A stretch of DNA of 64,000 nucleotides. Origin: Polyangiaceae bacterium (GTDB lineage Bacteria > Myxococcota_A > Polyangia > Polyangiales > Polyangiaceae). This document shows positions 52,437 to 62,357 of the stretch, piece by piece. The stretch lies in contig JADJYE010000012.1 in the NCBI GenBank assembly GCA_016719945.1, positions 163,560 through 227,559 on the forward strand, given 5' to 3'. Numbering within the stretch: position 1 is the first letter of the stretch; every line of letters begins with the position of its first letter. Below the pieces are notes generated by a model. The model was not told the DNA's origin and made no database searches. It saw nothing but the letters and a program-made list of their open reading frames with translations. The position numbers were made by a program, and so were the translations under genes.

Positions 52437-53633
52437 ATGAAGCTTCGTCTCCGCGGGTCGTGCTCGTTGGGTTTGCTCATCCTCACGGTCGCGTGCGGCC
52501 AGCCCGACCAGGCGTCGCCGACCGCGTCCGCCGATACGGCGACGCCCTCCGGCAGCGGTTCGGCCGCGGCCGTCGGCTCCGGCGCGATGACAGGCGCGCC
52601 CTCGGGCGTCGCTCAGACCCCGACCACGGACGCCACGAAGACCGATCCGAGCGGCGCGCCGATGGCGAGCGCTGCGCCCACCAGCGCCGAGCCGGCAAAG
52701 CCCGCGACGGGCTCCGGCATGCCCGAGCTCGACGCGCTCGTGAAGGCCTCCAAGAACGGCGTGCTGCCGGCGGGCGCCGCAGACAAGGTCATGAAGCAGG
52801 GCGACCCCACCAAGGTCGCGCTCGTCGACGCCGGCAGCGAGCCGCGGAGCGAGCTCAAGTACGACCTGCCGCTCGCGTCCAAAGAGACGACCATCATGAA
52901 GATGGACATGACCATGAAGATGGATCTCGGCGCAGCGGCTGGGCCCAATGCGCCCGGCGCCATGAAGCTGCCTCAGGTCGAGATGGCGCTCGACATGTCG
53001 ACGTCCGACAAGAAGGAGTCGAACGGCGACCTCAAGCTCACCGGCATGGTGTCCAACGTGAAGGTCAGCCCCGGCACCACGCCCATGGAGCAGCAGGTCG
53101 GCAAGGCGATGGGCGACGCGCTCACCGGCATGAAGGGCATGAAGATCGGCTACATCATCACGCCGAAGGGCCGCACCCGCGACGTGAAGGTCGATCTCCC
53201 CGCCGGCGCCCCTGCGCAGGCCAAGATGATGGTCGATCAGACCAAGCAGTCGTTCGAGAACCTGATGGCCCCGCTCCCCGATGAGTCGGTCGGCGTCGGC
53301 GGCAAGTGGGTCGTGTTGACGCGCGTCTCGACCGGCGCCGACATCATCCAGTGGACGACCTACACGCTGAAGAAGCGGGACGACTCGAAGGTCGAGCTCG
53401 ACGCCGTGGTCACGCAGCTCGCGGCGTCTCCGACGATCTCGGGCGGGCAGATGCCGGGCACCGCGAACATCGACACCTTCACGTCCGGCGGCACCGGGCT
53501 CACGTCCATGGACCTCAAGCGGATCGCCCCCGAGTCCGGCGTGGCCGACGTGAAGAACGCCATGGGCTTCTCCGCGAACGGGCAGACGATGAAGATCGAG
53601 ACCACGGTCAAGCTCGGGTTCTCGCGCAAGTGA
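52437..53633 (+). CDS. Hypothetical lipoprotein
   Basis: A 398-residue lipoprotein: signal sequence with lipobox LTVACGQ, a Ser/Thr/Ala/Gly linker of about 70 residues, then a soluble domain of about 300 residues rich in Met-Lys and Asp (MKMDMTMKMDLG). Later conserved-looking strands are GYIITPKGRTRDVKV and GKWVVLTRVS. Unknown function. A strong ribosome binding site (TAGGAGG) lies 6 bases before the ATG. The stop overlaps the start of the kynureninase-like gene (GTGA). Confidence 0.78.
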   Translation: MKLRLRGSCSLGLLILTVACGQPDQASPTASADTATPSGSGSAAAVGSGAMTGAPSGVAQTPTTDATKTDPSGAPMASAAPTSAEPAKPATGSGMPELDALVKASKNGVLPAGAADKVMKQGDPTKVALVDAGSEPRSELKYDLPLASKETTIMKMDMTMKMDLGAAAGPNAPGAMKLPQVEMALDMSTSDKKESNGDLKLTGMVSNVKVSPGTTPMEQQVGKAMGDALTGMKGMKIGYIITPKGRTRDVKVDLPAGAPAQAKMMVDQTKQSFENLMAPLPDESVGVGGKWVVLTRVSTGADIIQWTTYTLKKRDDSKVELDAVVTQLAASPTISGGQMPGTANIDTFTSGGTGLTSMDLKRIAPESGVADVKNAMGFSANGQTMKIETTVKLGFSRK

Positions 53634-54814
53634 CCGGCGGGGCGTCGCCTCGCCCCGAGCTGTCCCGCCTGCGGGCGGAGTATGGGGCGTTCCTCAGCGC
53701 CGCGGAGGGCAGGATCCTGCTCACGGGCCACTCCCATCAGGCGTGGCCCGACGCGGCGCGCGACGCCCTGTGCCAGAGCTTCGACGACGCGGCGCGGTTC
53801 GCCGACGACAAATGGCAGCGGGCGGTCTTCCCGCTCATGGAGCGCGTCGGGCGGCGGGTCCTCGGGCGCCTCGGCTTCTCCGGCGACGACCCCATCACCT
53901 TCGGCAAGAGCACCCATGAGCTGGTCTATCGCCTGCTCAGCGCGCTGCCGGCGGACGCCCGGGTCGTCACGACGACGAGCGAATTTCACTCGCTGCACCG
54001 GCAGCTCGGGCGCCTCGCGGAGGACGGCCTGCGGGTCTGTTGGGTCGAGGGCGCTCCGCGGGCGTCGCTGCCCGACCGGCTGATCGCGCAGATCGCCGAG
54101 GGCGCCGAGCTCGTCGCGCTCTCCGCCGTGTTCTTCGAGGACGCCTACGTCTTGCCGCGCCTCGGCGACATCGCGCGGGCCGCGCGCGAGGCAGGCGCCA
54201 TCCTCCTCGTCGACGCCTACCACGCGTTCAACGTGGTCCCGCTCGAGCTCGACGACGACGTGTACCTGGTCGCGGGCGGCTACAAATACGGACAGCTCGG
54301 CGAGGGCGTGTGCTTCTTGCGCTCACCCCGCGGGGCCTCGCTGCGCCCTCGGTACACCGGCTGGTTCGCCGACTTCGGCTCCCTCGAAGCTCCGCGGGGC
54401 GCCGCCGCTTCCCGCCCGCCCACGAGCTACGGCGCCGGCGGGGCGCGCTTCGCCGGCGCCACGTTCGACCCGGCCAGCTTCTACCGCGCCGACGCTGTGC
54501 TCGCTGTCCTCGACGCGCACGGGCTCGAGGTGAAGACGCTTCGCGCGATCAGCGTCGCGCAGACGGAGCGCATCGCGGCCGGCCTCGAGCGCGGGGGGCT
54601 CCAGCTGTTGTCCTCGCGCGACCCAGCGCGCCGCGGCGGCTTCGTCTCGGCCTTGGTCACGAACGCTCACGAAGCGGCGAATCGGCTGCGAGAGCGTGGG
54701 GTCTTCGTCGACGCGCGGGGCGATGCGCTTCGCCTGGGGCCCGCGCCCTACCTGACCGACGAGGAGCTCGACCTCGGAGTGGCCGCGGTGATCGACGTCG
54801 TCCGCGCGGCGTGA
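53630..54814 (+). CDS. Kynureninase-like PLP-dependent enzyme (aminotransferase class V)
   Basis: A 394-residue fold-type I PLP enzyme with kynureninase-like features: an early RPELSRLRAEYGAFLSAAEG with GHSHQAWP, the cofactor Asp in VDAYHAFNVVP, and GGYKYGQLGEG with the PLP Lys at about residue 221. The C-terminal domain is complete. Kynureninase itself makes anthranilate from kynurenine; many relatives are desulfurases or other lyases, so the substrate is uncertain. GTG start overlaps the lipoprotein stop, so the two are coupled. Confidence 0.82.
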   Translation: MTGGASPRPELSRLRAEYGAFLSAAEGRILLTGHSHQAWPDAARDALCQSFDDAARFADDKWQRAVFPLMERVGRRVLGRLGFSGDDPITFGKSTHELVYRLLSALPADARVVTTTSEFHSLHRQLGRLAEDGLRVCWVEGAPRASLPDRLIAQIAEGAELVALSAVFFEDAYVLPRLGDIARAAREAGAILLVDAYHAFNVVPLELDDDVYLVAGGYKYGQLGEGVCFLRSPRGASLRPRYTGWFADFGSLEAPRGAAASRPPTSYGAGGARFAGATFDPASFYRADAVLAVLDAHGLEVKTLRAISVAQTERIAAGLERGGLQLLSSRDPARRGGFVSALVTNAHEAANRLRERGVFVDARGDALRLGPAPYLTDEELDLGVAAVIDVVRAA

Positions 54815-54874
54815 GCCACCCCCGGCGCGTCCTCGAGCTCGGGTCGTCGAGCTCCGGGCCCGAGCGCGCGCGGC

Positions 54875-55726
54875 TCAGCGGCGATGGATCGGCGTGGCGT
54901 TCGGGTAGAGCGGGCGCAAGCCGCGCTCAGCGACCTCGTTCGCGCTCTCGGCGAAGTCGGAGAGGTCCCAGTCGAGGTACAGCTTGTCGCCGTCGAAGCA
55001 ACCGAAGCTGCTCGAGATGCAAAGCAGCGGCTCTCGATCGATCGCGTACCCCGTGTGCGCGACGTCGTGGCCGTAGACGGCCACCATGAGCCGCGGATCG
55101 ACCGCGCGCAGGAAGGCGCGGGCGCGCTCCGTCGAGGTCGAGCGCGCCCAGAGCAGCGCGACGATCGTGGAGCGATCCTCGAGCTCGAGGTCGTCCTCGT
55201 CGGTGACGATCAGGGGGAGCCTGTCGAGATCGCCGCGACCCTCGATCGCCACGTGTGGCGCGGCGTGCATCATGCAAATTCCGGCCGACGGCGCGATCGC
55301 GACGAACGGCCACTGCACCATCCACGTCTTGAAGGCCTCGGCGCGCGAGGGGCCGAGCAGCTCCTCGAGCCGCTCGGCCTCGTTCGGGAAGAACTTCGAC
55401 ACGACGGGCCCGCCGATGTGGGCGTGCTCGTGGTTGCCGATCAGGAAATGAACGCGCCCTGGGTGCCGCGCCTCGAGCGCACGCGCCCGCTCGAGCAGCG
55501 TGGGCGAGTCGCCGTGGTAGAAGGTGCCGAGGTGCGGGGGCCAGTGCTCCTTCGGGATCTCCGGGCCGTGCACGAGATCGCCGGTGACCACGAGGAAGGC
55601 GCCGCCGGGCTCACGCGCGGCGCGCTCGTAGACGGCCTCGACGGCGTCGAAGTCGCGCACGTTGCCCTGGAGATCGGTGACAACGATCAACCGACCCTCC
55701 GCGGGGAGCTCGACGACGCGGGACAC
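54875..55726 (-). CDS. Calcineurin-like metallophosphoesterase
   Basis: A 283-residue Ser/Thr phosphatase-type hydrolase. Metal motifs: VVTDLQGNVRDFD (in place of the usual DxHG), GDLVHG and GNHEHAHIGG, and a later HAAPH and YGHD. The GTG at 55726 (VSRVVELPAEG) is chosen as it places the first metal motif near residue 15; a longer frame adds a basic non-conserved N-terminus. LQGN in place of DxHG is unusual, but other metal ligands are kept. Divergent from the next gene. Confidence 0.83.
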   Translation of the reverse strand: MSRVVELPAEGRLIVVTDLQGNVRDFDAVEAVYERAAREPGGAFLVVTGDLVHGPEIPKEHWPPHLGTFYHGDSPTLLERARALEARHPGRVHFLIGNHEHAHIGGPVVSKFFPNEAERLEELLGPSRAEAFKTWMVQWPFVAIAPSAGICMMHAAPHVAIEGRGDLDRLPLIVTDEDDLELEDRSTIVALLWARSTSTERARAFLRAVDPRLMVAVYGHDVAHTGYAIDREPLLCISSSFGCFDGDKLYLDWDLSDFAESANEVAERGLRPLYPNATPIHRR

Positions 55727-55820
55727 TGGCGATGAGATTACCAAACGTCTTGCGAACGGTGCTAACCGTGACGCTCGGCCTGCGGCCGAGCCGAACCCGC
55801 TCGGCCTCCCGAGCCGAGCG

Positions 55821-56526
55821 TTGGAGGTTGCCAACGGCTCGCGCGTCTTCACGGTGCCCGAGCCGATGCTGCGCGGCGCGAAGCTAGGCTCCTCGATGCA
55901 GCTCCGCGCGGCGACGGTGGTAGGGCGCGAAGGGGAGAACGTGGTGATCGACGGCCGCGACGGCCCCGACTACGCGGTCCACCCGTCGTACGTGATCCCG
56001 CTCACGCCGAGCAAGCAACGTCCCCGCATGAAGCAGCCCGTCGTCGCCGAGTGGGCGCAGGGCCTCAGGCACGGGGTGGTGAGGCGGTACGCGAAGGACA
56101 AGGTCGTCGTTCGCTTCACGGACACGCAAGACAAGAGCGATCGCTCCCTCGAGCCCGGGCAGCTGATGCCGCAGACCGATGGCTTTCACCCCGGTAACTA
56201 TGCGGCCCTGCGCTCCGGACCCGACCTCGAGCACGTGCTGCTGGTGTCACCCGTGGGCGGGGGCGCCAAGGGACGCACCTGAGTGGTTCGTGCTCGGGTA
56301 CCTCGGGACCGCGCGCCTCGCGAAGACCGACCAGCTCGTCGGCGTCCCGATCTCGTTCGAGCCCAAAGTGAACGCGCCGGTGCTCGCCGAGCACCTGGGC
56401 AAGATGCGGCCCGCGGTGGTGAAGGAGCTCGACGCGCCGGGCGTCTTGAGCGTGCGCTTCGATCGCGCGGGCCGCGCGGTGACGACGGGTTGGGGCCTCG
56501 TGATGCCGCCCGTCACCGGACATTGA
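55821..56526 (+). CDS. Unknown protein, frameshifted
   Basis: About 235 residues once joined. From a TTG (LEVANGSRV) or a GTG at 55854, the first part contains QLRAATVVGREGENVVIDGRD and a basic mid region. Near 56270 a missing G breaks the frame; coding resumes as APEWFVLGYLGTARLAKTDQL and continues to MPPVTGH at 56526. The two halves look like repeated Tudor/SH3-like beta-barrel modules (VVIDG..., VRFDRAGRAVTTGWG), but no family is certain. The break sits in a G-run, consistent with a base error. Confidence 0.6.
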
Positions 56527-56642
56527 TCGAGCCGCGAGAACGCTGACCGAACGGTCGCCTTCATGCGCGTGAACGTGACCGATCGGTCGCCATGCGACGC
56601 ATGTTTGGAGCCTTTATCAAGCTCTGCTAGCGGATCTAGATC

Positions 56643-57446
56643 GTGAAGCCTTACGACGTCTGGAGGGCCGCGAGGCAGTGGGTCCCCTTCGCCGCGAAGA
56701 CGGCCTACTACGGGGCGATCTCTCTGACGGCCGGTCCGCTCACGCAAGACCGCCGCGCGAGCCTGTGGGCGATGCGCAAGTGGTCGCAGTCGAGCACGCG
56801 CGGGCTCGACATCGTCGTCGACGTGCAGGGCCTCGAGAACGTCCCCGAGGGGGCGTTCGTCTATGCGACGAACCACCAGAGCATCGTGGACATCATCGTG
56901 CTCGGGAGCGTCCTCACCGGCGACTACAAGTGGGCCGCCAAGCGGTCGCTCTTGCGCGTGCCGTTCCTGGGCTGGCACCTCGCGCTGGCCGGTCACGTCC
57001 CCGTCGATCGCGGCGCTGGTCCGAAGGTCGCCGCGCAGGTGATCAGCCGGTTCGTCACCGTGTTGAAGCAGGGCAAGCCCCTGTTGATCTTCCCCGAGGG
57101 CACGCGCACCGAGACCGGCCGGCTCAAGCCCTTCAAGCTCGGCGGGTTCTACGCGGCGGTGCGCGCTGGCGTGCCGATCGTGCCGGTGGCCTTGCAGGGC
57201 ATCTTCGACCTCATGCGTCGCGGCGCGTCGGACACCGGCGAGCGCAACCTGCGCATCGTGAAGCTGCGCGTCGGAAGGCCCATCGCGCCGATGACCGGAG
57301 GCAAAGAGTCCGCGCGCGTCGCCGACCTTCGCGATCGGACGTTCGCGAGCGTCTCGGACCTACTCCTCTCGATTGGCGGATCCATCGACGAGGAAGCGAC
57401 CGCGGAGCCACCGTCGGCCGGGGCGCGGTCGCTGGATCTGGGGTAG
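56643..57446 (+). CDS. plsC: 1-acyl-sn-glycerol-3-phosphate acyltransferase
   Basis: Acylates lysophosphatidic acid to phosphatidic acid in membrane lipid synthesis. The 267-residue protein has the four acyltransferase motifs: NHQSIVD (about residues 77-83; NHx4D), KRSLLRVPFLGW, FPEGTR at about 149-154 and VPIVPVALQG. A hydrophobic N-terminal helix follows the first 15 residues and could anchor it in the membrane. GTG start. Convergent with the AraC-type gene. No other lipid genes are nearby. Confidence 0.93.
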   Translation: MKPYDVWRAARQWVPFAAKTAYYGAISLTAGPLTQDRRASLWAMRKWSQSSTRGLDIVVDVQGLENVPEGAFVYATNHQSIVDIIVLGSVLTGDYKWAAKRSLLRVPFLGWHLALAGHVPVDRGAGPKVAAQVISRFVTVLKQGKPLLIFPEGTRTETGRLKPFKLGGFYAAVRAGVPIVPVALQGIFDLMRRGASDTGERNLRIVKLRVGRPIAPMTGGKESARVADLRDRTFASVSDLLLSIGGSIDEEATAEPPSAGARSLDLG

Positions 57447-57481
57447 CGCGGCCGACCTGGGCCTGCGCAGGGTTGGAGAGC

Positions 57482-57945
57482 TCAGACCCTGGCGAGATCG
57501 GGGGGCAGGGTGCCGGCGGGGCGCTTGCCGAGCAGGGCTCGCAGCTCCGCGGGGCGGCGGAAGCCGATGCGGCGGGCGACGGTGCCTTCGGCCAAGCCCC
57601 CTCGAGCATTCCCCGAGCGGTCTCGGCGCGGACCTCGTCGTAGTAGACGTGCGGCGAGCGCTCGAACGCGAGGCGGAACTGCCGCGCGAAGTGGAACTCG
57701 CTCATGTCGAGGTCGAGGGCGACCTCGTAGGTCCGGATGCGGAGGCCCGCGCGAGCGGCCTCGTAGATCCGGGTGCGCGCGACGATCAGGCGCTGCATCG
57801 TGGCGGGCAGGACGGTGGACTTCTCGGTGGGCTGACCCGAGCCGTCGTGCACCGTCAGCGGTGCTACGGCTCGCTGCGAGAGCTGGGGCTGGCTCGCGGG
57901 GGCGGGGGGGACCTCGGTTCGCTGCAAAGAAAGCGGGCTCGACAC
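57482..57945 (-). CDS. AraC-type helix-turn-helix regulator, frameshifted
   Basis: About 154 residues once joined, the size of a DNA-binding domain without a sensor domain. The GTG at 57945 has GAGGAGA upstream. Two helix-turn-helix motifs of the AraC family are visible: LDMSEFHFARQFRLAFERSP and, after the break, GTVARRIGFRRPAELRALL. The break is in a C-run (G on the coding strand) at about 57597-57601, where one base seems missing. An autonomous, short AraC-like protein is possible; the ligand is unknown. Confidence 0.72.
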
Positions 57946-58432
57946 GGTGGGTTCTCCTCGTCTCGCGCAGGGCCACCCCCGCGCGCTCGGTATCCACATG
58001 TGCAACGGGTGGGCCGAGCCATTCCCTACGCCTCGCCCCCAAATTGCCCAAGAATGGCCAGAGTTTTCCGGGGTAGTGTGAATGGCCGTTCACGAGGCGT
58101 GACCTGCGGATCACTGAGAAATTTCCTTCTCAGTGAGGGGGAAGGGGAGCCGGCGCGGGCGCAGGAGCAAGCGCGGGCGCAGGCGTGAGCGCGGGCGTGG
58201 GCGTGAGCGCGGGCGTGGGCGCGGGCGTGGGCGTGAGCGTGAGCGCGGGCGCGAGCCGGCAGGAGCAGGCGCGGGCGCTACGGTTTCGGTGCAGCCGCGG
58301 TCTGCGCCGCAGCGCGCTCGCGCCTCCATGCCGCGCGTGCTTCCCGCGCTCGATCCGGGGAGCTCCTGGGGCGGGGGGCCCCGGAGGATCGCCTGGCCAA
58401 GCTGGAGGTGGTTATGCGGTGATCCCGAAGCT
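57946..58432. other. Gene-free stretch with hexamer repeat array
   Basis: No convincing gene between the AraC-type regulator and the DUF4238 gene. Sequence up to 58150 is mixed; from 58150 to 58278 it is a degenerate hexanucleotide array (listed separately), and 58280-58432 holds no obvious feature. Confidence 0.6.
58150..58278 (+). repeat. Degenerate hexanucleotide tandem array (forward)
   Basis: Built of variants of GCGGGC, GTGGGC and GTGAGC in mixed order. The reverse-complement form (GCCCGC, GCCCAC, GCTCAC) makes a second array at 62925-63034, so the two face each other across about 4.6 kb. Confidence 0.8.
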
Positions 58433-59413
58433 TCAGCCACGAAGCCTGACCAGCTTGCCGCACGCCGGAGACGGCGAAGATGTGTCCAGGGCTCCTCGTA
58501 CCTTCGTGAGATCACGAGTACGCCGAGCGCCCGTTCTTCCGTCCTGGACGAGCGCTTCCAACGTGCCGGTCGGCATCCGAACGGGATCGAAGTAGAGCGC
58601 GTTGAAGGCGTACGCGGCTTGCAGCTCGTTGAGGAAGGCGACGTCGTCCGGCCCGGCCCGACACACGAGCGAAGACGAGCCGTATTCGTAAACGACGGGG
58701 TCGTAAATCGCGAGCGTCACCGACGGCGACAGAGGAAGGAAATGCCCTGGAGCCCCTCCGCGGCGAGGGCCCTGATCCCCAGGAGGTACTTCAGGTTCTC
58801 TTTGTGCTCGATGTACTGGTTGTTGAAGACGACCGGGTGGTCGCCGATGAGGAACCCCGGCGTTCGGTCCGTAACGATGAACTTCGCGGCGAGATCGTTG
58901 AAGATCGGCCACATCTTGACGGCCATCATCAACGCGTGATCTTGGGCGCGCTCGTAGCCAACCATCAGGCCCTGGATCTCATCCTCGGTGATGTCGTCGC
59001 CGTTCACCGCCGCCGTCGCCCGCATGACTTCCTGGGCGAGCGCCGTCGTCGTTGCGTTGAGACCTTCGGCGCTGCCGCGGGTTCGCGCCTGTTGGAAGTA
59101 GGTGAAGCCGATGAGCTTCCCTAGATCCTCCACGGTCATCGATCGAAGGCGTTCGACCGAGAGGTCCGACAGGATCGGAGCGATCTGGTTCTCGTCCTGC
59201 GCAAAGGCCTTCTCGATGACCTGGTCTTCACCGTAGAAGTAGCGCTCCTGGCACTGCGTCGCGATCTGCGCGCCCGGGATGACCTTCCCGGACGACAGCA
59301 ACACCATCGAGATGTGCGCGTTCGTCCGGGGGAGAACTCCGCAGGATGAACTGCGGAACGTAGTGCTGCTTCTTAGTCTTCTGGGGGTTCGCGGGAGCTG
59401 CGTTCGACGTCAT
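58433..59413 (-). pseudogene. DUF4238 domain protein, broken in at least two places
   Basis: About 325 residues when pieced together. The start MTSNAAPANPQ leads to KKQHYVPQFILR, the DUF4238 signature. The frame breaks near 59337 (a missing base gives RQFSPRTNAHISMV). A long clean stretch follows (YFYGEDQVIEKAFAQDE, FLIGDHPVVFNNQ), then a second break near 58738 into LPLSPSVTLAIYDPVV. DUF4238 proteins are of unknown function and often found near mobile or defence regions. Whether the breaks are real or read errors cannot be judged here. Upstream by 55 bases is the small gene at 59469. Confidence 0.7.
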
Positions 59414-59468
59414 GTGAACCTCCAACCGACGGAGGCACGGCTGTCGTTCTGACGGAGCCTTGTTCGGT

Positions 59469-59807
59469 TCAGGCCCGCCCTCCCTCGTCACCGCCGTGGT
59501 CGCGCAGCGGATCGGCGACCATCCCCACGGGGAAGGACACCGCGAGCCAGAAGGCCGTCGAAGCGCCCTTGAGGTTCACCGCGGCGTCCTTCGCAGGCTT
59601 CGCGAACTTCTCCCCGACGAAGCGAGGAGCATCGGGCTTCGAGATGAACCGCTCCCGCACGTACGCGCTTACGGGGTCCTCGTCGCGCTCCGTGTCGAAG
59701 TAGAGGATGAGGTCTGTCGTTCCGAAGTGATCGACGCTCGCCCGGTAGGCGTCGAAAAGGCGGTCGTCGAGCAGGGCTCGGGCGCGGGCTTCAAGCGCTT
59801 CGTTCAT
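59469..59807 (-). CDS. Hypothetical protein, 112 residues
   Basis: ATG start MNEALEARARALLDDRL; an acidic, helical N-terminal half with TTDLILYFDTERDED, then KPAKDAAVNLKG. No family recognised. Same strand as DUF4238, 55 bases upstream, so they may form a pair. Ends in GDEGGRA; codon use is normal for this genome. Confidence 0.5.
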   Translation of the reverse strand: MNEALEARARALLDDRLFDAYRASVDHFGTTDLILYFDTERDEDPVSAYVRERFISKPDAPRFVGEKFAKPAKDAAVNLKGASTAFWLAVSFPVGMVADPLRDHGGDEGGRA

Positions 59808-59951
59808 GTCGGTAATGCGACATCCTACACCGACAGCCGTTGGCACGGCGTCGGCATCGTGAGCGGCTTCCGAGACCACCGCGTCGGTCGAGGGCACCGG
59901 TGTCGAGGTGGATCTTTTCCTGGGCGGCGTCGCGACGTAGGCTTTGGTGCG

Positions 59952-60159
59952 ATGAGCGTCGAGACGGATCCGCAGCTGGTCGTGACATTGGTGTCGGCCG
60001 TCGAGGCGACGATCCGAGACAAAGGACGGCGCCCCTCGAAGGTACCTGTTGGGCCACGCCCTTGGGGATGCTAACCTGCGTGGGACTCGCCTGGGCCGGG
60101 GCGTACAAATATCGGTCATGGGGGCGGCCATCCGGACCAGACAAATCAAGAAGGTCTAG
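59952..60159 (+). pseudogene. Small hypothetical ORF with a frame break
   Basis: MSVETDPQLVVTLVSAVEATIRD runs into a break near 60045; shifting frame gives LLGHALGDANLRG and then QISVMGAAIRTRQIKKV before TAG at 60157. About 69 residues when joined. No family recognised. The stop is followed directly by a T-arm-like sequence (see findings). Confidence 0.35.
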
Positions 60160-60277
60160 TGGGCCTCGAACCCACGCGGATGGGACTCGTCCCCACCGGC
60201 CACGTCGCACCTCCAGGCTGGCTCGACCGTCCGGAAGAGCCAGGGCCCAGAGCGCCCGCAAGAAGCGGAAATGGCCC

Positions 60278-60742
60278 CTACCTGCACAGTGATCTCTGGA
60301 AGCTTTCTCTGGACTGGGCGGTCCGGTCGCGCTCGACATAACCAACCTCCATGTGCGCGTTGTTCAGAGTGGCTCCGGTACGCACGTAGAACCGCTTCCT
60401 TCTCAGGTCGTCATCGACGCATGGTCCGACTTCGCCCGCGAGCACGGCGTTGGGAAGGAGGTGGCAGACCAGGTCAGCGGAACGCTCTCGGCTGACCCGT
60501 GGGCGCGTATCGGGGTGCCAGGCGACACGCCTCAGGTTCGAAAGGGTGCCCAATTTCACCGCCGTCGCCTCGGCTGCCTCGTCGATCATGTTCGTCGGTG
60601 GTTTGAGCAGCAGGGTAAGAACCCGGATCAGTTCGACCTCGGCGTTCCTCGCCGATCGCGAGACGCAACGCCGCCTGCTCTTGGTGGGCGTGTCCGGACG
60701 CGTCCAATCCTTCGCGAACGGCTTTAAGATCATCATCGACAA
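60278..60742 (-). CDS. Possible hypothetical protein
   Basis: An open frame of 154 residues with G/C-rich third positions. Its middle (ELIRVLTLLLKPPTNMIDEA and SADLVCHLLPNAVLAGEVG) looks like real protein. The N-terminal 30 residues are basic and less convincing, so the true start is uncertain. The opposite strand is also open here, which lowers confidence. No family recognised. Confidence 0.35.
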   Translation of the reverse strand: MSMMILKPFAKDWTRPDTPTKSRRRCVSRSARNAEVELIRVLTLLLKPPTNMIDEAAEATAVKLGTLSNLRRVAWHPDTRPRVSRERSADLVCHLLPNAVLAGEVGPCVDDDLRRKRFYVRTGATLNNAHMEVGYVERDRTAQSRESFQRSLCR

Positions 60743-60828
60743 GATGTCGCTGGAGCAGCTTTTGCGAGATCCGGGTTCCAGCCGAGTTTCTCGATGACGA
60801 AGCTTAAGCTGACAGGCCGGGAACGCGA

Positions 60829-61360
60829 ATGAGAGGGGATCGAAAGCGACGTAAAGCGCTTTCAGCCAAGCAGCGGATTCGAGCCAAGCCGCTCTTCATC
60901 GTGGCGGGTGTCGTGCAACACCTGGCGTCCGAGGTCGAAGCGCGTGTTCGGTCAATACTCGGGCGGGCGTCATCGATCCCTGGCGAGGTCATCGTCCCCC
61001 AGCTTGCCGTCAAGCAGTGGGCACAGCTCGCAAGAGGCCCTTGAGCTATTCCGTCGAGCCGCCCAGACGGTCATCAGCGAAGTCGAGTCGCAGTCGGAAC
61101 AGCCGACGCCGTCGGCCGTTTTTCTGCTGTTCGTTGAGCCCCCGCGAGAAGACTTGCGGACCCCGTTGCGCGACTGGTTCGAGTTCTGGGCCTGGCCCGA
61201 GAAGCTGACCCACCGCACTGCGCAAGCGGGAATCCCACCATCGGCCGACCGCCACTGGAGTCGCAACCCGGTGTCGGCGAGTGAAGCAGTCGTCGATGCG
61301 ATCCACCGCATTCAGGCAACGGAGTCCCGATGGCAGCGCGTAGCGGCCCAGCTCCGCTGA
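60829..61360 (+). pseudogene. Hypothetical protein, frameshifted
   Basis: ATG at 60829 opens a basic N-terminus (MRGDRKRRKALSAKQRIRAK) and a helical part (VVQHLASEVEARVRSIL). Near 61030 the frame breaks; one extra A would explain it. Coding continues as EALELFRRAAQTVISEVESQ, then VFLLFVEPPREDLRTPLRDWFEFWAWP, ending RVAAQLR at 61360. About 177 residues. No family recognised. Confidence 0.45.
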
Positions 61361-62357
61361 CCAGTTCAAGAGCCCACTTCGTCTCCCGCCGATCAACTTC
61401 CGCCTTCCAGCTGAGGATCGGCACCTTCGGGAGAGGCGTTTCGGCGCATCATGTCCGGCGAGGACGGTGTGCGCAGCTGCCCCGCCTCCAGCGTGCGCCG
61501 CAAGGCGAGCATCGTATTCCGGGTTGGGGAGCACTTCCGCGATTCCTGCGGGCGGTTCTTTCCGCTCCGGGGAAAGCCGAGCACCGGAGGCGCTGCGCGA
61601 GTTGGGACAATGTTGAACACCGCCGCGAGGAGAGGATTCGCCTCGTCTGGCGCAACGCCGCCTAACCGGTTCCGGGTGCTGGATCGGTGATCAACAGGAA
61701 CACTTCGACGTGCAGCGGCCCGCCGCAACGCGTTTCTCCGCCGGAGGTTTTTTGCGAAGAGAGACCGTTGGGCCGAGGCCGACCGCGCTACGTCAACATG
61801 TTTCTGAACGACAGCATCCAAGACAACGACATCTTCAAAAGTTAAAACCAGGCGGTGAGTCACTCACCCTGGGTAACTCCTCCAAATTCTGGGATATCCC
61901 TGCCACATCTCGCCCGACCATGTCGCCATTAAGCCGACCCGGCACACTTTCGGAGGAGGGGGGCCTTTGAGGACGCGTCCGCGGCGGACTGACACGGGCT
62001 TCGCGCCCAACGGGTGACTGGTTGATGGACTCCCAGAGTCTCTGGACTTCCAGAACCCAGCGGCCGTGGGGTTCCTAAATGGCAGCGGTAGAGTCACGCA
62101 AGACTCCGTGGCTCAATATAACCTGCTGGCGGTCGTCAACTGGCATCCTGGCGGAACCCACGCGGGTCAGGCGAGCGTTAAGCCCTCAGCAGGCACGTGG
62201 CCGCGGTGCGGACACGCGTTGGGGTGGGGGTACTTCCCCGTGAGGAGGTCGTCGATCTCGACGCTCACGAGCCAGGCCGATGGCTCAGTTGAACCGACGA
62301 CGACGTGAAGGGCTTGAGCGAGCCTGCGGCGTGACCCAGCGCCCACGCCCGACCGCC
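61361..62357. other. About 1 kb without an intact gene
   Basis: Several short, conflicting open frames on both strands. A clean-looking plus-strand ending (YVNMFLNDSIQDNDIFKS, 61789-61845) suggests the tail of a frame-broken gene. From about 61850 to 62350 I see no gene, RNA or repeat. Confidence 0.4.

Noticed and set aside
49959..53633. One 1224-residue fused protein (Helicase_C_3-like plus lipoprotein)
   Set aside because: The fusion is created by a missing base near 52088. The neighbouring frame carries the true C-terminus, and the lipoprotein has its own strong ribosome binding site and signal sequence at 52437.
59830..59847. Sigma-54-like promoter (TGGCAC...)
   Set aside because: The -12 part does not match the expected TTGCA, and the site lies before a doubtful broken gene.
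61393..61863. Minus-strand open frame of 156 residues
   Set aside because: Composition is shadow-like and the plus strand has a more protein-like ending in the same stretch; neither is strong enough to call.
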